This document shows, piece after piece, positions 36,700 through 47,944 of a stretch of 64,000 bases of DNA (position 1 is its first letter; every line of letters begins with the position of its first letter). The notes under the pieces were generated by a model. That model saw only the letters and a list, made by a program, of their open reading frames with translations, searched no databases and was not told where the DNA came from. The stretch is taken from positions 4,285,501 through 4,349,500 of the forward strand of contig CP114493.1 in assembly GCA_027186245.1 (NCBI GenBank), read 5' to 3'. This DNA comes from Coriaria nepalensis. Lineage: Eukaryota > Streptophyta > Magnoliopsida > Cucurbitales > Coriariaceae. A program made the translations under genes and the position numbers.

Positions 36700-38035
36700 C
36701 AATCGCTTCTTAATCTTATTCTCATCTTGTTAGGATGGCGATTAAACTTTCGTTGGGAAAGTGCCTTACTGTGTGGATCTATTATGTTATAATTTATGTC
36801 CATTCTTTTATGTTCACTTGAATAATTCCAACTATTGCTTGGATAAAGTTATAACGAAGCAATATGTATTTTGGATTTCCTTATGAGACTTTGGTTCCTT
36901 TGCTTTCATTGCTCATCATTATAATCGTAGTACATTACCACAAAATTTATGATGCTAGAAACCACTATAAGTTTAGTTATGAACCTTTTCCTCCAATACA
37001 CTAGTTTTGTTTTGCAAGCATTAATTTATTCATTTGGATAATTATATTCTCAGTCGTTTCTTGTTTGGAACTCTTCCAACTAACCGATTCGACAATTAGC
37101 ATTAAAGGATAGATGATGTGGATTTACTATTTAGTATGTTTAATTGAAAATAGAGTATGTGAAAGTGTTAATTTTCAATTCAGAATTTCCATGAACAAAG
37201 AACATACCCTTTGCTCTTCTCAAGAATATAATAATTTTCTTTAACAATATTTCAATGTTGCTCATATGGATTGCTTTTTATTCATGATCATTACAGTTAG
37301 AGCATTAGGCAACATCTGGGTCCATACACAGCATGAGATACATGATATAACCTATAGGAAAATATAGATTATTCAATTTATTCATTCTCTCTCCACTTGT
37401 GTCTTAGGCGACATCCATTGGAGACTGAGATTCCATGATAGTTTGGCAAATAATCATTTCCTTGAATCTTCCATACTAAACCTCTTTAGTACTATGCTTA
37501 TGTACTGAATGGGTTAAGCCTAGCATTTCTTTTGAATCGATCTCTATAAATCTATATGCCTAAGGCAAAGGATTATTATACCCATTTCATTTACGGAGAA
37601 GTTTTTTGATAACCACAACTTGATATTTTGTAACAAATCTACTTCATTCTCAATGAGTAGTATGTTATCAATTTATACAAAAAATGAATGTAATCTTACT
37701 CCCATTATCCCTTTTGTACACACACATAGGGCATCCTTAAATCAAATGATTTGATTGTTTGGACAAAACAGATTTCCTATTCTAAGAAGCTTGTTGCAAT
37801 CCATAGATTGATCCAAGTAGCTTGCACACCTACTTTGTGCATTTTATGTGAAGCCTTTGGATTGTTTCTCATACACCTTATCTTTCTAATTTCTATTTAG
37901 TGAAGTGGTTCTCCCATCTATTCACCAAATCTTATGATCATGGTATGTTGCAATGGCAAGCACTATTAGGACGGATACGGTCATAGCCATGGGCAAGAAG
38001 GTATATTTTAATCGACTGCAAAAATTTTGAGCTTG
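36700..38035 (-). pseudogene. Ty1/copia pol remnant: reverse transcriptase and RNase H
   Basis: Minus-strand frames, riddled with stops, read RT blocks from about 38030 leftward: PMAMTVSVLIVLAIATYHD, KQSKGFT, CKLLGSIYGLQQAS and CVYKR. They then reach the RNase H tail next to the LTR at 36700. The RT N-terminal part, integrase and gag are missing, and an LTR copy begins at 38040. The unit therefore reads as an internally deleted element: 3' LTR, RNase H, RT, 5' LTR. Confidence 0.75.
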
Positions 38036-38039
38036 ACAG

Positions 38040-38815
38040 GATTCCAGAAACTTTTAGATAATTGATTTATAGAAACTTTTACTATTCCATATTATCGTGT
38101 GCAATGATTTTCTACATTGCATTATGAGACATCACTCATACGACTCTTCTTTTAATAGAGTGGTGATAGATCTCTTTTTATCACCCTACATACTAATCGT
38201 ATAAGAACACATGCTCAATGGTTCATCTTATTAGTGACCTTTAAATAGAGCCATGTGCAGTCATATCAAAGCCCAATCTCATGTACGTCAGTACTGTGGT
38301 GATCTTAGATCTAATTATCACAAGTACAATATCCACTTGACAAGTCTCATTAAACATTCAATATTTGTTGTAACCATTAAGACTGGTCCAGGATCACGTG
38401 CAGTGATTAAGTCTCTACTAATCACCTATACCAATATCGATGATTATGAGAACATTCTTCTCTTTAAAAAGATAATGCAAGTAATAATCTTTCCGGATTA
38501 TTATTATCCCATTATGACAATCATATGACTATAAATTGTTTGGATATTAGATATTAAGCTACTTGGATCTGAGTGCGATCACAATCACAATTCTAAATGT
38601 ATAACTAAGATCCATAAATCTATCACATATGTCATACAAACAATATGCATACAATGTCAGTTCCGACATAATAAAAATCAACATGATAGAGTAAATGCTC
38701 ATTTAAATACAAAGTATTCATTTAGTTGAAAACTTATACAGATCAAGATTGATTCACATAAGTAAATGATCCTATCAAGTCAAATCTGATTAGTTTGATG
38801 GGAGTTATACTTTCA
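38040..38815 (-). mobile_element. Second LTR copy of the internally deleted copia element
   Basis: It aligns with 35275-35836 plus 36522-36690 and ends in AGTTATACTTTCA, comparable to ATTATACTTTTAA in the other copy. It lies directly upstream (minus strand) of the RT remnant, so it fits as the 5' LTR. Confidence 0.6.
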
Positions 38816-39470
38816 AAAAGACTTGAATTGGCCCGCCCCTTTGACGAGTTGGCCAAAGCAGACCTTTCTGCCATGTGGCCACACGGCCTAGTGCAGCCAA
38901 TTTTTGAATTCCTATTTTTTAGTCATATTTTTACTAATTTTTGGGACTTTTCAATAAAGTAGAAAAATATTTTGATTGGTTCAAGGGCCTTCTAGCAAAG
39001 GAGATCCATTTGACATATTAAGAGGGATTATTAGCAAATTCGAGGATTAATTAGAAAAGGGAAAGATCTGTTTGACCAATTCCACAAGCATACAATGAAG
39101 TAAAGATCTGCTTCATGGACTAAATAGCAAATTTCAGCATTGCAGAGAGATTTTCCAATATTTTCTTCAACTTGCTTACAAAGTAAAGTGCCTTGCATGC
39201 AAAGCAAGCATGTTTTCCCATCAAGTAAAACAGGTCCCACTTGCATTCCTATAAATAGGACCCTTCACCAAGTGCAAAAGCACATAATAGTAACTCATCC
39301 CAAAAATACATATCAATCCATCATTAACACTCAACGAAACTCAAAAAAAGTTTCTAACTATATTTTCAGCTAGCTTGATACTTGTTCATTCAATCCTTCA
39401 GTGGATTCATCTACTTTTCATTTAAGTCTTCATTATAAGTCCTATATTTAATGAGTTCCTTATTGTTGGG
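38816..39470 (+). promoter_or_regulatory. LTR- or promoter-like segment with TATAAATA
   Basis: This non-coding stretch has a strong TATA box (CCTATAAATAGGACCC, TATAAATA at 39250-39257), a CAAT-like CCAATTTT upstream and a CT/A-rich leader downstream. The layout suggests the promoter of a retroelement LTR rather than of a host gene, because no reading frame follows. There is no tRNA primer site or second copy in the window to confirm this. Confidence 0.3.
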
Positions 39471-42060
39471 AGTCATTATGTTTTGCTCTATAGGCTCTAG
39501 CTAATATGATGTGTTCAAATGCTTCTTGAATGTTCAATTCTTTTGTCAATGCTTCTGCCACGTTCGCGCTCCACTACATCTTTCAATATATCAACGCGTT
39601 AATCTCGGGATCAGAATAACATGCAGTTTAGAAATACAGTTTTGATACCCACTACCTAATTTTGTAATCATTATTGGCTACAATAACAAGTAGAATTCTA
39701 ATAGATTTGGTCATAACTACTAGAGATAAAGTTTACTCATAATCGATACATTCTCTTTGCTTGTAGCATTTAACCACATAATTGGATCTTATTGGGACTA
39801 TCTCTTTGGGCGCATCTACCATGAACTATACTTGGTTGGTTTACATGGAATCCATTTTAGATTTCATGGCTTAAGTCAGTTCTCAAAATTCGAACCATCT
39901 ATGGCCTCAAAATATATTGTAGGGTCATCCTCAATGATCGAACCTTTACTTGAATTTTCTACTTAAAATCTGTACAAGTTAGGTCCACTAGATAGTCTAC
40001 TAGATATACAAATTGGTGGTGTTCTTTAAGGAATTGTAGTTTCCTCTTCTGAGGTTTCCTCAACTGCATGTTTTGTTACAATAGAATTCCCAATCTAATT
40101 GCCATTTAGTGATTCTTGAATTTCTTCAAACTTTATTTTGCTCCCACTATTTCTTTTTAAAAGAAAATTTCTCTCCAAGAAGGTATCATTTCTACTAACA
40201 AATACCTCTTGTCTAGACGGTGATAGAAGTAGTATCATTTTGTTTCCTTAGGACGATACCTTACAAAAAAAAATGTTTTTCAGATTTTGCGGCCACCTTA
40301 CCAAAATCTTGCTTATTTTCAAAGGAGGACACCTCAATATCTTAATATGATTAAGTAATGCTATTATACCATTCCATATCTCATATGGCTTAGAAAATAC
40401 GTACTCTATGAGAATTTTGTTTAGAACTTGCCAACACTTTGTAGGTTGTAACCCTAGAAAGACAACGGAACTATAGTGTGGCTCATCATAAATTGAAACA
40501 TATCTAATAGTATTCAATTTCTCCTTTCAGATACATTAATTATGGTGTTCTAGGAGGAATCTACTGAGAGAAACTCTCATTTTCTGTTAAATGGTCAAGA
40601 AATTCTTGATTCGAGTACTCCACTTCGATGAGATCAAAGTATCTTGATACTTTTGTCAAGTTGGTTTTCTACTTCATTATTGTATTTCTAAAATTTCTTA
40701 AGAGATTCTGATTTATACTTATATACACATAGTCAGATATAGAAAGATCATTAGTAAATGTGATGAAGTATGAAGACCACCTCGAACATTCATTGTCATA
40801 GGGCTATATACATTAGCATATATTAGACCTAATATAAGTAGATACAAGTAGATATATACATCAGTGGATCTCTCTTCAACTTTAAATAAAAGGAGATTTG
40901 ATTATCTTACAAAGCAAACAAGGTTTGCAAGTAGATATGAGTTCATAATCATGAATGGATCTAAGTATCCATCTTTATAAAACATGCTAATTCTTATTTG
41001 ATTGGCATACCTTACCGAAAATGCCAAAGATATGTTTGACTCACATCAAACTCTCTTTTCTTAACATGTTCAATATTGAGGCGTATTTTATTATTATATT
41101 TCAAGACATATATACCATTATTCAGGAAACTATTTTCACAAAATAATCCATTTAATTAAATATTAAAAGTATTTCTTGTATTAAAACTAAATCTAAACTA
41201 AATGAAAATGATAAAATAAAAGTTTGTATAACTAACGCCATAACTCTTGCGCCCTTTCCCGCTCATAGGTAGACATCTCCTTTCTTTAAGGTTCTTCTAC
41301 TTCTTAGGTTTTGTACGTTATTACAAATTTGAGAACTACATCCGGTATCTAATTCCTAAGTATAAAAATCATTAGAAGATAAATTAATCTGAATTATTAA
41401 CATACTTGAAACATCTTCATATTTCCGGCAACACTAGAATTAGGTCTTATAATTCCTTTTCTAATGTTCTTCTTGAGGAGAGGTTCTATCATTTCTATAT
41501 CTTATACAACTCATGGAGTGTGGGCTCCAAGTTGTTCATAAGAAAGTTGAACACAAACACGTTAAACCAATTAGTAAGTGATTACATTACTAATGCAGAA
41601 TTTAGTGGACAATCTATTGTAAAACCTAGTAGCACAGCTAGTTTTTTTTTAATGAATTCGATCACCTTTAGCACATGTTCTCCAACATGAGTGTTGTTGG
41701 CCATCTTCATGCGTAATAGTTCATTCGAGACTGTACCTGTCGTTTCAAATATTCTCACTATAAATCTCATCCGGGTGAACCAAAATCTCAATGGCATGCA
41801 TTTTTTTTTTTATATTACCTTTGAAGTTCATTAGACATAGATGTATGCATGATGGATTCCACGTGATCAATATCATCCATCCACTTCTTATAAGTCGCAA
41901 CTATTTCCTCACTTGCTCCTGCTCATGGAGCTTCCACAAGGCCTTGATTTAAGACATGAGCAATGTGTTCATATATGAGAACTATTCTCAAGTTAATCCT
42001 TGAAATTTGATCGAACCAGTTTGTTCTGTCGAAGCATAAGGTTCAAGGAGTTTGTCATTG
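39470..42060 (-). pseudogene. Ty1/copia gag-integrase-RT remnant
   Basis: Reading leftward on the minus strand, a UBN2-type gag (41797-41400) contains NNTHVGEHVLKVIEFIKKKLA and MNNLEPTLHELYKI. Degenerate linker sequence follows to about 41000. Integrase C-terminal blocks are at about 40880-40240 (PYEIWNG, LLNHIKILRCPP as NHIKIWGCP). The RT N-terminus is at about 39966-39640 (KMDSM-TNQV, VDAPKEIVPI, SIRILLVIVANND, KTVFLN). It then jumps to a piece resembling the extreme C-terminus (EALTKELNIQEAFEH), so most of RT and RNase H is deleted. There are many stops and no flanking LTR pair was resolved. Confidence 0.75.
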
Positions 42061-42955
42061 CATGCTACAAATACAACATTACTAACTTTGTAATATAATA
42101 TTAGCATTCAAAATTAAAAGTCTGATTAATTTTGGTATCACCTATTATTCTCTTACAAATTATATTTATAAGAAAATAAGGGTGCCCATTTTTCCATCAT
42201 GTCAGTACAGGGTGGTACTCATCCTGGTCACATCTTCTTAGTACCAGGATTGAAACCATTAGTCCTGACTTGGGTAAGGTATTGTCAGTACAAGGATTCC
42301 AGGTTTTTTTAGTTTTTTAAAAAATATTTTTAAGTCTAAAAAGAAGAAGAAAAAAAAAAGAAGAAAAAGAAGAAGACAAAGAGGAATCTTAATCTTCTAT
42401 AGATTTCATGTTGTATGCAATGGACATGGATGGATCTTTTAATACTGAATGAATTGTATGGGCCCACCAATATGAAAGTATTATTGAACATCATGGGTGT
42501 TATTTAATTTTATTACAAAAAATAAGGAAGAAGAAGAAGTGATGGAGAAGCAAAAGAAAAAGGATGAAGAAGAAAGCAAAGAAAGAATAAGGAGAAAAAG
42601 AATGAGTGAAAGAGAAAGAGAAAGAGATGGTGTTGGTATGTGTGAGGAAAATGAAAGAAAGAGAAAGTAAAAGAAAATAAGGGGGTTGGATTGCATGACG
42701 CTCATGCAACTAGCGTAATTTGGGTCGTCTACTGCAATCAAGCATCGTTGAGAAAACTACGTCTCCCAGGGATAAAATGTGTAGTAAGAAACACGTGGGT
42801 CACTATATTTAACCCAGTGACCTGTATATTTTTTTATAAAAAATTCTTCCCCCCCTCCCCCCGCCCGGTTTTCTTTTATTTCTTTCGTACCCCCTCTCTA
42901 CTAACATTTCTTTGATGTTTCATTTTACCCTCCATCAACGAACCCATTTGAGCTC
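42061..42955. other. Non-coding spacer with purine-rich runs
   Basis: Two purine-rich tracts (42330-42380 and 42520-42670) dominate. A block near 42195-42300 repeats AGTACNAGG/CCTGGT-like words. The minus-strand frames here are Ser/Phe/Leu low-complexity products of the purine runs, not genes. Confidence 0.4.
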
Positions 42956-43006
42956 ACAAACCTATTCTTTCTTGAAAAAAAACCTAACGCCTTTTGAAAA
43001 CCCATA

Positions 43007-44037
43007 ATGGCTCGAATTGGTAGTAAGGCGAAGAAAGGCCAGCAAAAAAAAAAAAGAATGAAAATGATCCTTCAATCTTACCTCAAGGGGAAGCTAAGAG
43101 GTTGAAAGCGGCGCTAGAATCAACACTAGAAAATCCTCCGCTGAGTAATATGGTAAGCGTCCTAAAACCCTCCGGTAACTCTACGGGTCAAAAGCTCATT
43201 AACAAGTCGAAGGCCTTCGACTCGTAAACTAAGCCTAAGGGTCGAAGAGCCCTTAACAGGTCAAGGCCCTTTGACCCTTAGGGTTACTTTATGGGTAGAA
43301 GGGACTTTTGACCCGTAGAGTAATTTTAAGGGTTGGAGGACCTTGACCTGTGAAGAGGGCCCCATCGACCCGTCGAATACATTTTCTTTTTGTTAATTTT
43401 GAAGTATTTTTATATTGATTACCATATATATTTGTGTATACTAAAATTCAATTTTTGAATTTATTTTTGTAGGATGATCAATCTCCAATCCTTCCCCAGC
43501 TTGAACTCATAATCAACGAGGGTCTCCGCTTTAAGTGCCGTACTACTATCATAGCAAAATAAGTAGCTGTCATCGCCGACATAAAAGAGAAGCTCAATTA
43601 TAGATATTTGTAGTTATTTAGATCAACTTGCCTAGGCCACTTTCTTGATGTGAAGACAGATCTTACCAATTCTAGCTAGGTTATAAAATATTTTCTCCTC
43701 TGACAAGCTGAGTGTATGAAGAAGTACAAGTTATGGTTTAAGAATCATAAGAAGCATCTGCAGTTCAGTCTTAGGGAATTTGCAATAGTTATGAGGCTGA
43801 AATGTCATGAACACCTTTCTCACCACATTATTAAGCGGATAGAAAAAGATGACCATCTTTTGAGAAAGTAACTTGGGGGGAAGAGTGTACAACTTTCAAA
43901 ATTTGCACAGAGATTTAAATCAAATATTGCCCCATGGACCAATGAAGATAATGCAATTGTGAAGGTGGCTTCTGCCAATTTAATTGAGGGAGTTATTTGG
44001 GCTCAATTAGCAAATCACAATGAGGTTTTGAGATTTT
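43007..44037 (+). pseudogene. DUF1985-domain fragment of a Ulp1-type MULE, copy 1
   Basis: A short first exon starts at 43007 (MARIGSKAKKGQ) and ends near 43151 (ATG/GTAAGC donor). An intron rich in GGGTCGA/TCGACCC motifs follows to about 43472 (TTTTTGTAG acceptor). The second exon shows DUF1985 blocks: LFRSTCLGHFLDVKTDLTN, ECMKKYKLWF, LQFSLREFAIVMRL and LANHNEVLRF, broken by several stops. DUF1985 accompanies Ulp1 peptidase domains in Mutator-like elements such as those described from cucurbits. The copy stops abruptly at about 44037, where gypsy sequence begins. Confidence 0.75.
43175..43380. repeat. GTCGAAGG/CCTTTGACCC hairpin-type motif cluster in the DUF1985 intron
   Basis: About nine units such as GTCGAAGGCCTTCGAC, GGGTCGAAGAGCCC and ATCGACCCGTCGA occur in 200 bases. 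Many are self-complementary. The cluster lies entirely inside the inferred intron of the DUF1985 gene. Confidence 0.6.
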
Positions 44038-47000
44038 AGAGAAGTCTTGAATAAATCTCATGTACAAATCAGCATTTCCAAGAAAGCTTTGAATTGCTTT
44101 CACTGAAGTAGGGGCAGTAACTTCTCAATAGCCTCATTTTAGCATAATCGACCTCAATTTCATTTGCGATGACCTAACACTATATCACCTTGCACCATGA
44201 AATCGCACTTTTTCCAATTCAAAACAAGGTTCGTTTCTTCACATTGCTGCAAAACCAAAGACAAGTTAGCCAAAAAATTATCAAAAGAATATCCAAAGAC
44301 AGAAGAATCATCCATAACTATTCAATGAACTTTTCAACGATATCTAAGAAGATAGACATCATGCAATGTTGGAATATAGCTGGAACATTTCACATTCCAA
44401 AAGGCATCCTTCGATAAGCCAAAGTACCATATGGACAAGTGAAAGTAGTCTTCTCTTAATCCTCTGGGTGCTATAGTAATTTGGTTGTAACCTGAGTACC
44501 CATTAAGAAAATAATAATAGGAATGACCGACTAATCTTTCTAACATTTGGTCAATGAATGGAAATGAAAAGTGATCTTTTTGTGTTGCATCATTAAGATT
44601 CTGATAGTCAATTTACAATCTCCATCCTGTGACAGTTCTTATTGGAATGAGTTCATTTGTTTTCATTTTGGATCACGGTCATACCTCCTTTCGTAGGCAC
44701 TATGTGAATTGGACTTACTACCCATGCACTATCTGAAATGAGATAGATAATCCCAACATCTAAAAGCTTTAAGACCTCTTTCTTCACCACCTCTGGCATA
44801 GAAGGATTCAATCTTCATTACGGTTGAACACTAGGCTTATAACTATCCTCCATTAGAATCTTGTGCATACAAATTGATGGACTTAGACCTTTTATGTTTA
44901 AAATCGACCAACCTATAGCACTCCTGTATTTTCTCAAGATTCGAAGTAGCTTTTCTTCTTCTACATCATTCAAAGAAGCATTAATAATAATCGGAAATTG
45001 TATAGAGTTTTTTAAGAATGTGTACCTGAAATGAGTCGATAATAACCTGAGCGCAAGTCTTTGAGGCTCAATGGTTGGCAGACTGTGCATGACATATATA
45101 GCCATAATCTCAGTATACTTTCTTGTGTGTGGTGATTCAAAGATTGGTAAAGCATTTAAATCTTAAACACTCTATTATTTCCTCACTCTCACTTTGCACC
45201 TCTATGGTCTTAAAGTTAGCTAAAAAGTTTTCAAGAGGCGATCTAGGATAACTTTCTTTAAATTTTTGAACCGTAATCTCATCTAGAAGGCAATCTCAAA
45301 ACAAGAATCTATTTTAGATATGGGTATTTCATGGCCTCAAAAACATAAAAAAACCACTTGTTCTTCTTGAACCCTTAAAATCACTTTACCTTATTGAACA
45401 TCTATTAAGATTTTACTAGTAGCAAGAAAAGGTCTACCTAATATCAAGGGTATTTCCTGGTCTTCTTCAATATCAAGAATTATAAAATTACTAGGAAAAA
45501 TAAACTTGTCTACCTTAATTAGGACATCCTCCACAACTCCTCTCGAATTCTTAATGGACCTATCTACCAATAAAAGGGTCACTATAGCAGGCTTCACCTC
45601 CCCTAATCCAATTTTCCTATGAATTGAAAGAGGCATTGAGTTAATGCTTGCTTTGAAATCAAATAAAAAATTTTCAAAGTAAAAATTTCCAATAGTACAA
45701 GGAATAATAAAACTCCATGGATCCCTTCATTTAAGCAGTAATTTCTTTTGGAGCAAAGCAATTCCTTCCTCAATAAGAATCACTGTCTCATGCTCTCCAA
45801 ATTTTCTTTTACGGGTAAGAATCTCCTCAAAAACTTTGCATACTTGGGCATTTGCTCCAATGTATCTGCAAAAGGAAGATTAATATGTAGGCTTCTAAAC
45901 ATGTCAATGAATTTTGAAAACTACTTATCAAGTGCTTATTTCTTCAATCTATTAGGAAAAACAATAGAAACATCAATTTTAGAATCATTAAGAGGTAAAG
46001 TAAAACTATTTTGATTCAACTTCCCTATTTTTGATTTTCCTTCTTAGCTCTCAGGGATTTGAACTATAGCTTCTAGCTGGTTGTCTCTATTTTGAATTCT
46101 CTTTTCTGTAGTGTTGGAACTTTCCCTTATCAGATTCATGTACTTATGACTATTCCACTTACTTACCATTCGTCAAAGAGATAGCTTGTACTTGGTCCTT
46201 CAGATTTTTCTCTATATTACTCGACAAGGTACCTTGAGTTCGCCCTGTTAGCATGTTATGAATTTGTCTCATTTATACTTCAAGGTTCCGAATATTTGCT
46301 ACTTGATTCCGGAGTATAGTGTCATTCTTGTCGAACCTCTTTCTTGACTAATCAATAAATTTAGACAACACATCCTCTAGATTTGATTTCTTCTTTTGAG
46401 TTTGAAATTTGGGAGGTGGCTTGTGACCATTGTCAATACTCCGCAAGAAATTTGGATGATTCCACCATGTTGGAGTATAAGTATTCAAGTATGGGTTCTC
46501 GTGCCTTCTTTGGAAATTGTTAACATAATTGGCTTGTTCAAGATAAGCAAAAGAACTTCCAACTTAACATTCTATGCTTGAATGATTTCCTGCACAAAAT
46601 TGACAAATTTAAAGTAAGAGAGTTAATAGCATTAACATTTATAGAACCCAATTATTTTTTATGGCAACTAGTTGAATATATAAAGTTCTGTTATCGCTCA
46701 CTTCATGTACTCCCACAGCTTTCTTAAGAAGATTCCTATATGAAGGCCTTATGTAATTGTTACTAGCCCTTACTTCAAACAATTCATAAGCTTCCTCTAT
46801 TCTCTTGCTACTAATGGTACCCCCACTTGCTGCATCAACCATAGCTTGAGTTAGGAAGTAAACCGTTGTAGAATATTTGCACTTGCATCTATACGAGCAA
46901 TCCATGGTGAGGACACTTCCGCAAAAGATCTTTTTATCTCTCTCATGCTTCATAGAGTGACTCCATATCTTTTTGGGAGTAATTTTTTTATATCACTTGT

Positions 47001-47660
47001 CATCTTAGTGGACTTGACAGGTGGAAAGTGCTTCGAAAGAAATCATTGAGCCAACTTATCCCAAGTGGTGATTTCTCCGGGTGTTTGAGAAACTAGCCAT
47101 GATTTAGCTTTATCCCGAAGAGAGAATAGGAAAAGCCTAAGCCTAATCACATCGTCAAACACCCTATTATGCTTAAATATATCACATAGCTCCATAAAAT
47201 TTGAAATTTGCAGATTCGGAGCGTCACTCGGCAAACCCCTAAATTGTATTGAATGTTGTATCATTTGAATGATGGTAGGCATGATCTCAAAATTATTGGA
47301 CTGAATAGGTAGCCTTTAAATACTAGAAGTACACCTTCTAATAGTAGGGCTTGAGTAATCTTCTATGCCCTTTGAACTTCGTCTTCCCCTTGATTTGCAA
47401 TTAAGATACTTTCCTTTGTTCTAGCTTGCTTATTTTCCTTGTTCAATCTTCTGAATGTTCTCTCAATTTTAGGATCAAATGCAATAAGATCTAAACTTCT
47501 GGTACTTCACATTCAATTTTCAGGTCCAAAAAATCAATAGAAAACAATTAAATATAAATATAAATATAAATAAATAAAAATACCATCCTAGCAATGAAAC
47601 AACTCTTATTGATAGCAATAATTAAAAAGTAATTTCCCAACAACGGCCCCAAAAACTTGA
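44038..47660 (-). pseudogene. Truncated Ty3/gypsy (Athila/Tat-like) retrotransposon: PBS, gag, protease, RT
   Basis: On the minus strand, a primer-binding-like site (TTTGGGGCCGTTGTTGGGA, near 47635-47655; compare the tRNA-Asp type TGGCGCCGTTGCCGG) is followed by gag at about 47285-46640 (HSIQFRGLPSDAPNLQISNF, RLRLFLFSLRDKAKSWL). The retropepsin is at 45660-45391 (GRPFLATSKILIDVQ). RT runs 45105-44038 (SAIGWSILNIKGLSPSICMH, MLERLVGHSYYYFLNGYSGY, MDD at 44307-44315). The protease catalytic DxGA position reads D-F-K-A-S (45646-45660), so its Gly is lost. The element ends inside RT, near the FLGHAGFYR region. RNase H, integrase and the 3' LTR are missing. Confidence 0.88.
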
Positions 47661-47940
47661 TGTGAAAATTCAAAGTGTACGAAATCATTCAAGTATTGAA
47701 GTGTGGAAGTACGGATGTTGAACCCTAGAGAATTACTAATTAATAAGTATCATAATAAACTATTCATATTGCTATTTGATTAAACAAAACTAGATGAGTT
47801 GCAAAAATTAAGTTCAACAATTATATTCTAAATAAATAAAAATGAAAATCTGAAACAAGAGGGTTGTAACCTATTTAATTAAATCTAGGGTATAGGTTTC
47901 ACACCAATCAATTCTTATGTCTTGAAAATTCTATGAAGAA
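47655..47940 (-). mobile_element. Partial 5' LTR of the gypsy element
   Basis: DNA directly upstream (minus strand) of the primer-binding-like site is non-coding. It ends ...CACATCA before the site, as an LTR would. Its outer end is not definable because DUF1985 sequence starts at about 47945. Confidence 0.45.
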
Positions 47941-47944
47941 AATG

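Noticed and set aside
38816..39470. Possible endogenous pararetrovirus promoter, because of the TATAAATAGG layout
   Set aside because: No movement protein, coat protein or caulimovirus-type RT is near, and no tRNA-Met site follows. An LTR origin is at least as likely.
42195..42300. CACTA subterminal repeats (AGTACCAGG/CCTGGT words)
   Set aside because: There is no CACTA terminus, no transposase and too few repeats to support it.
42481..42741. Ser/Phe/Leu-rich minus-strand frames
   Set aside because: They come from a purine-rich low-complexity tract and carry no domain.
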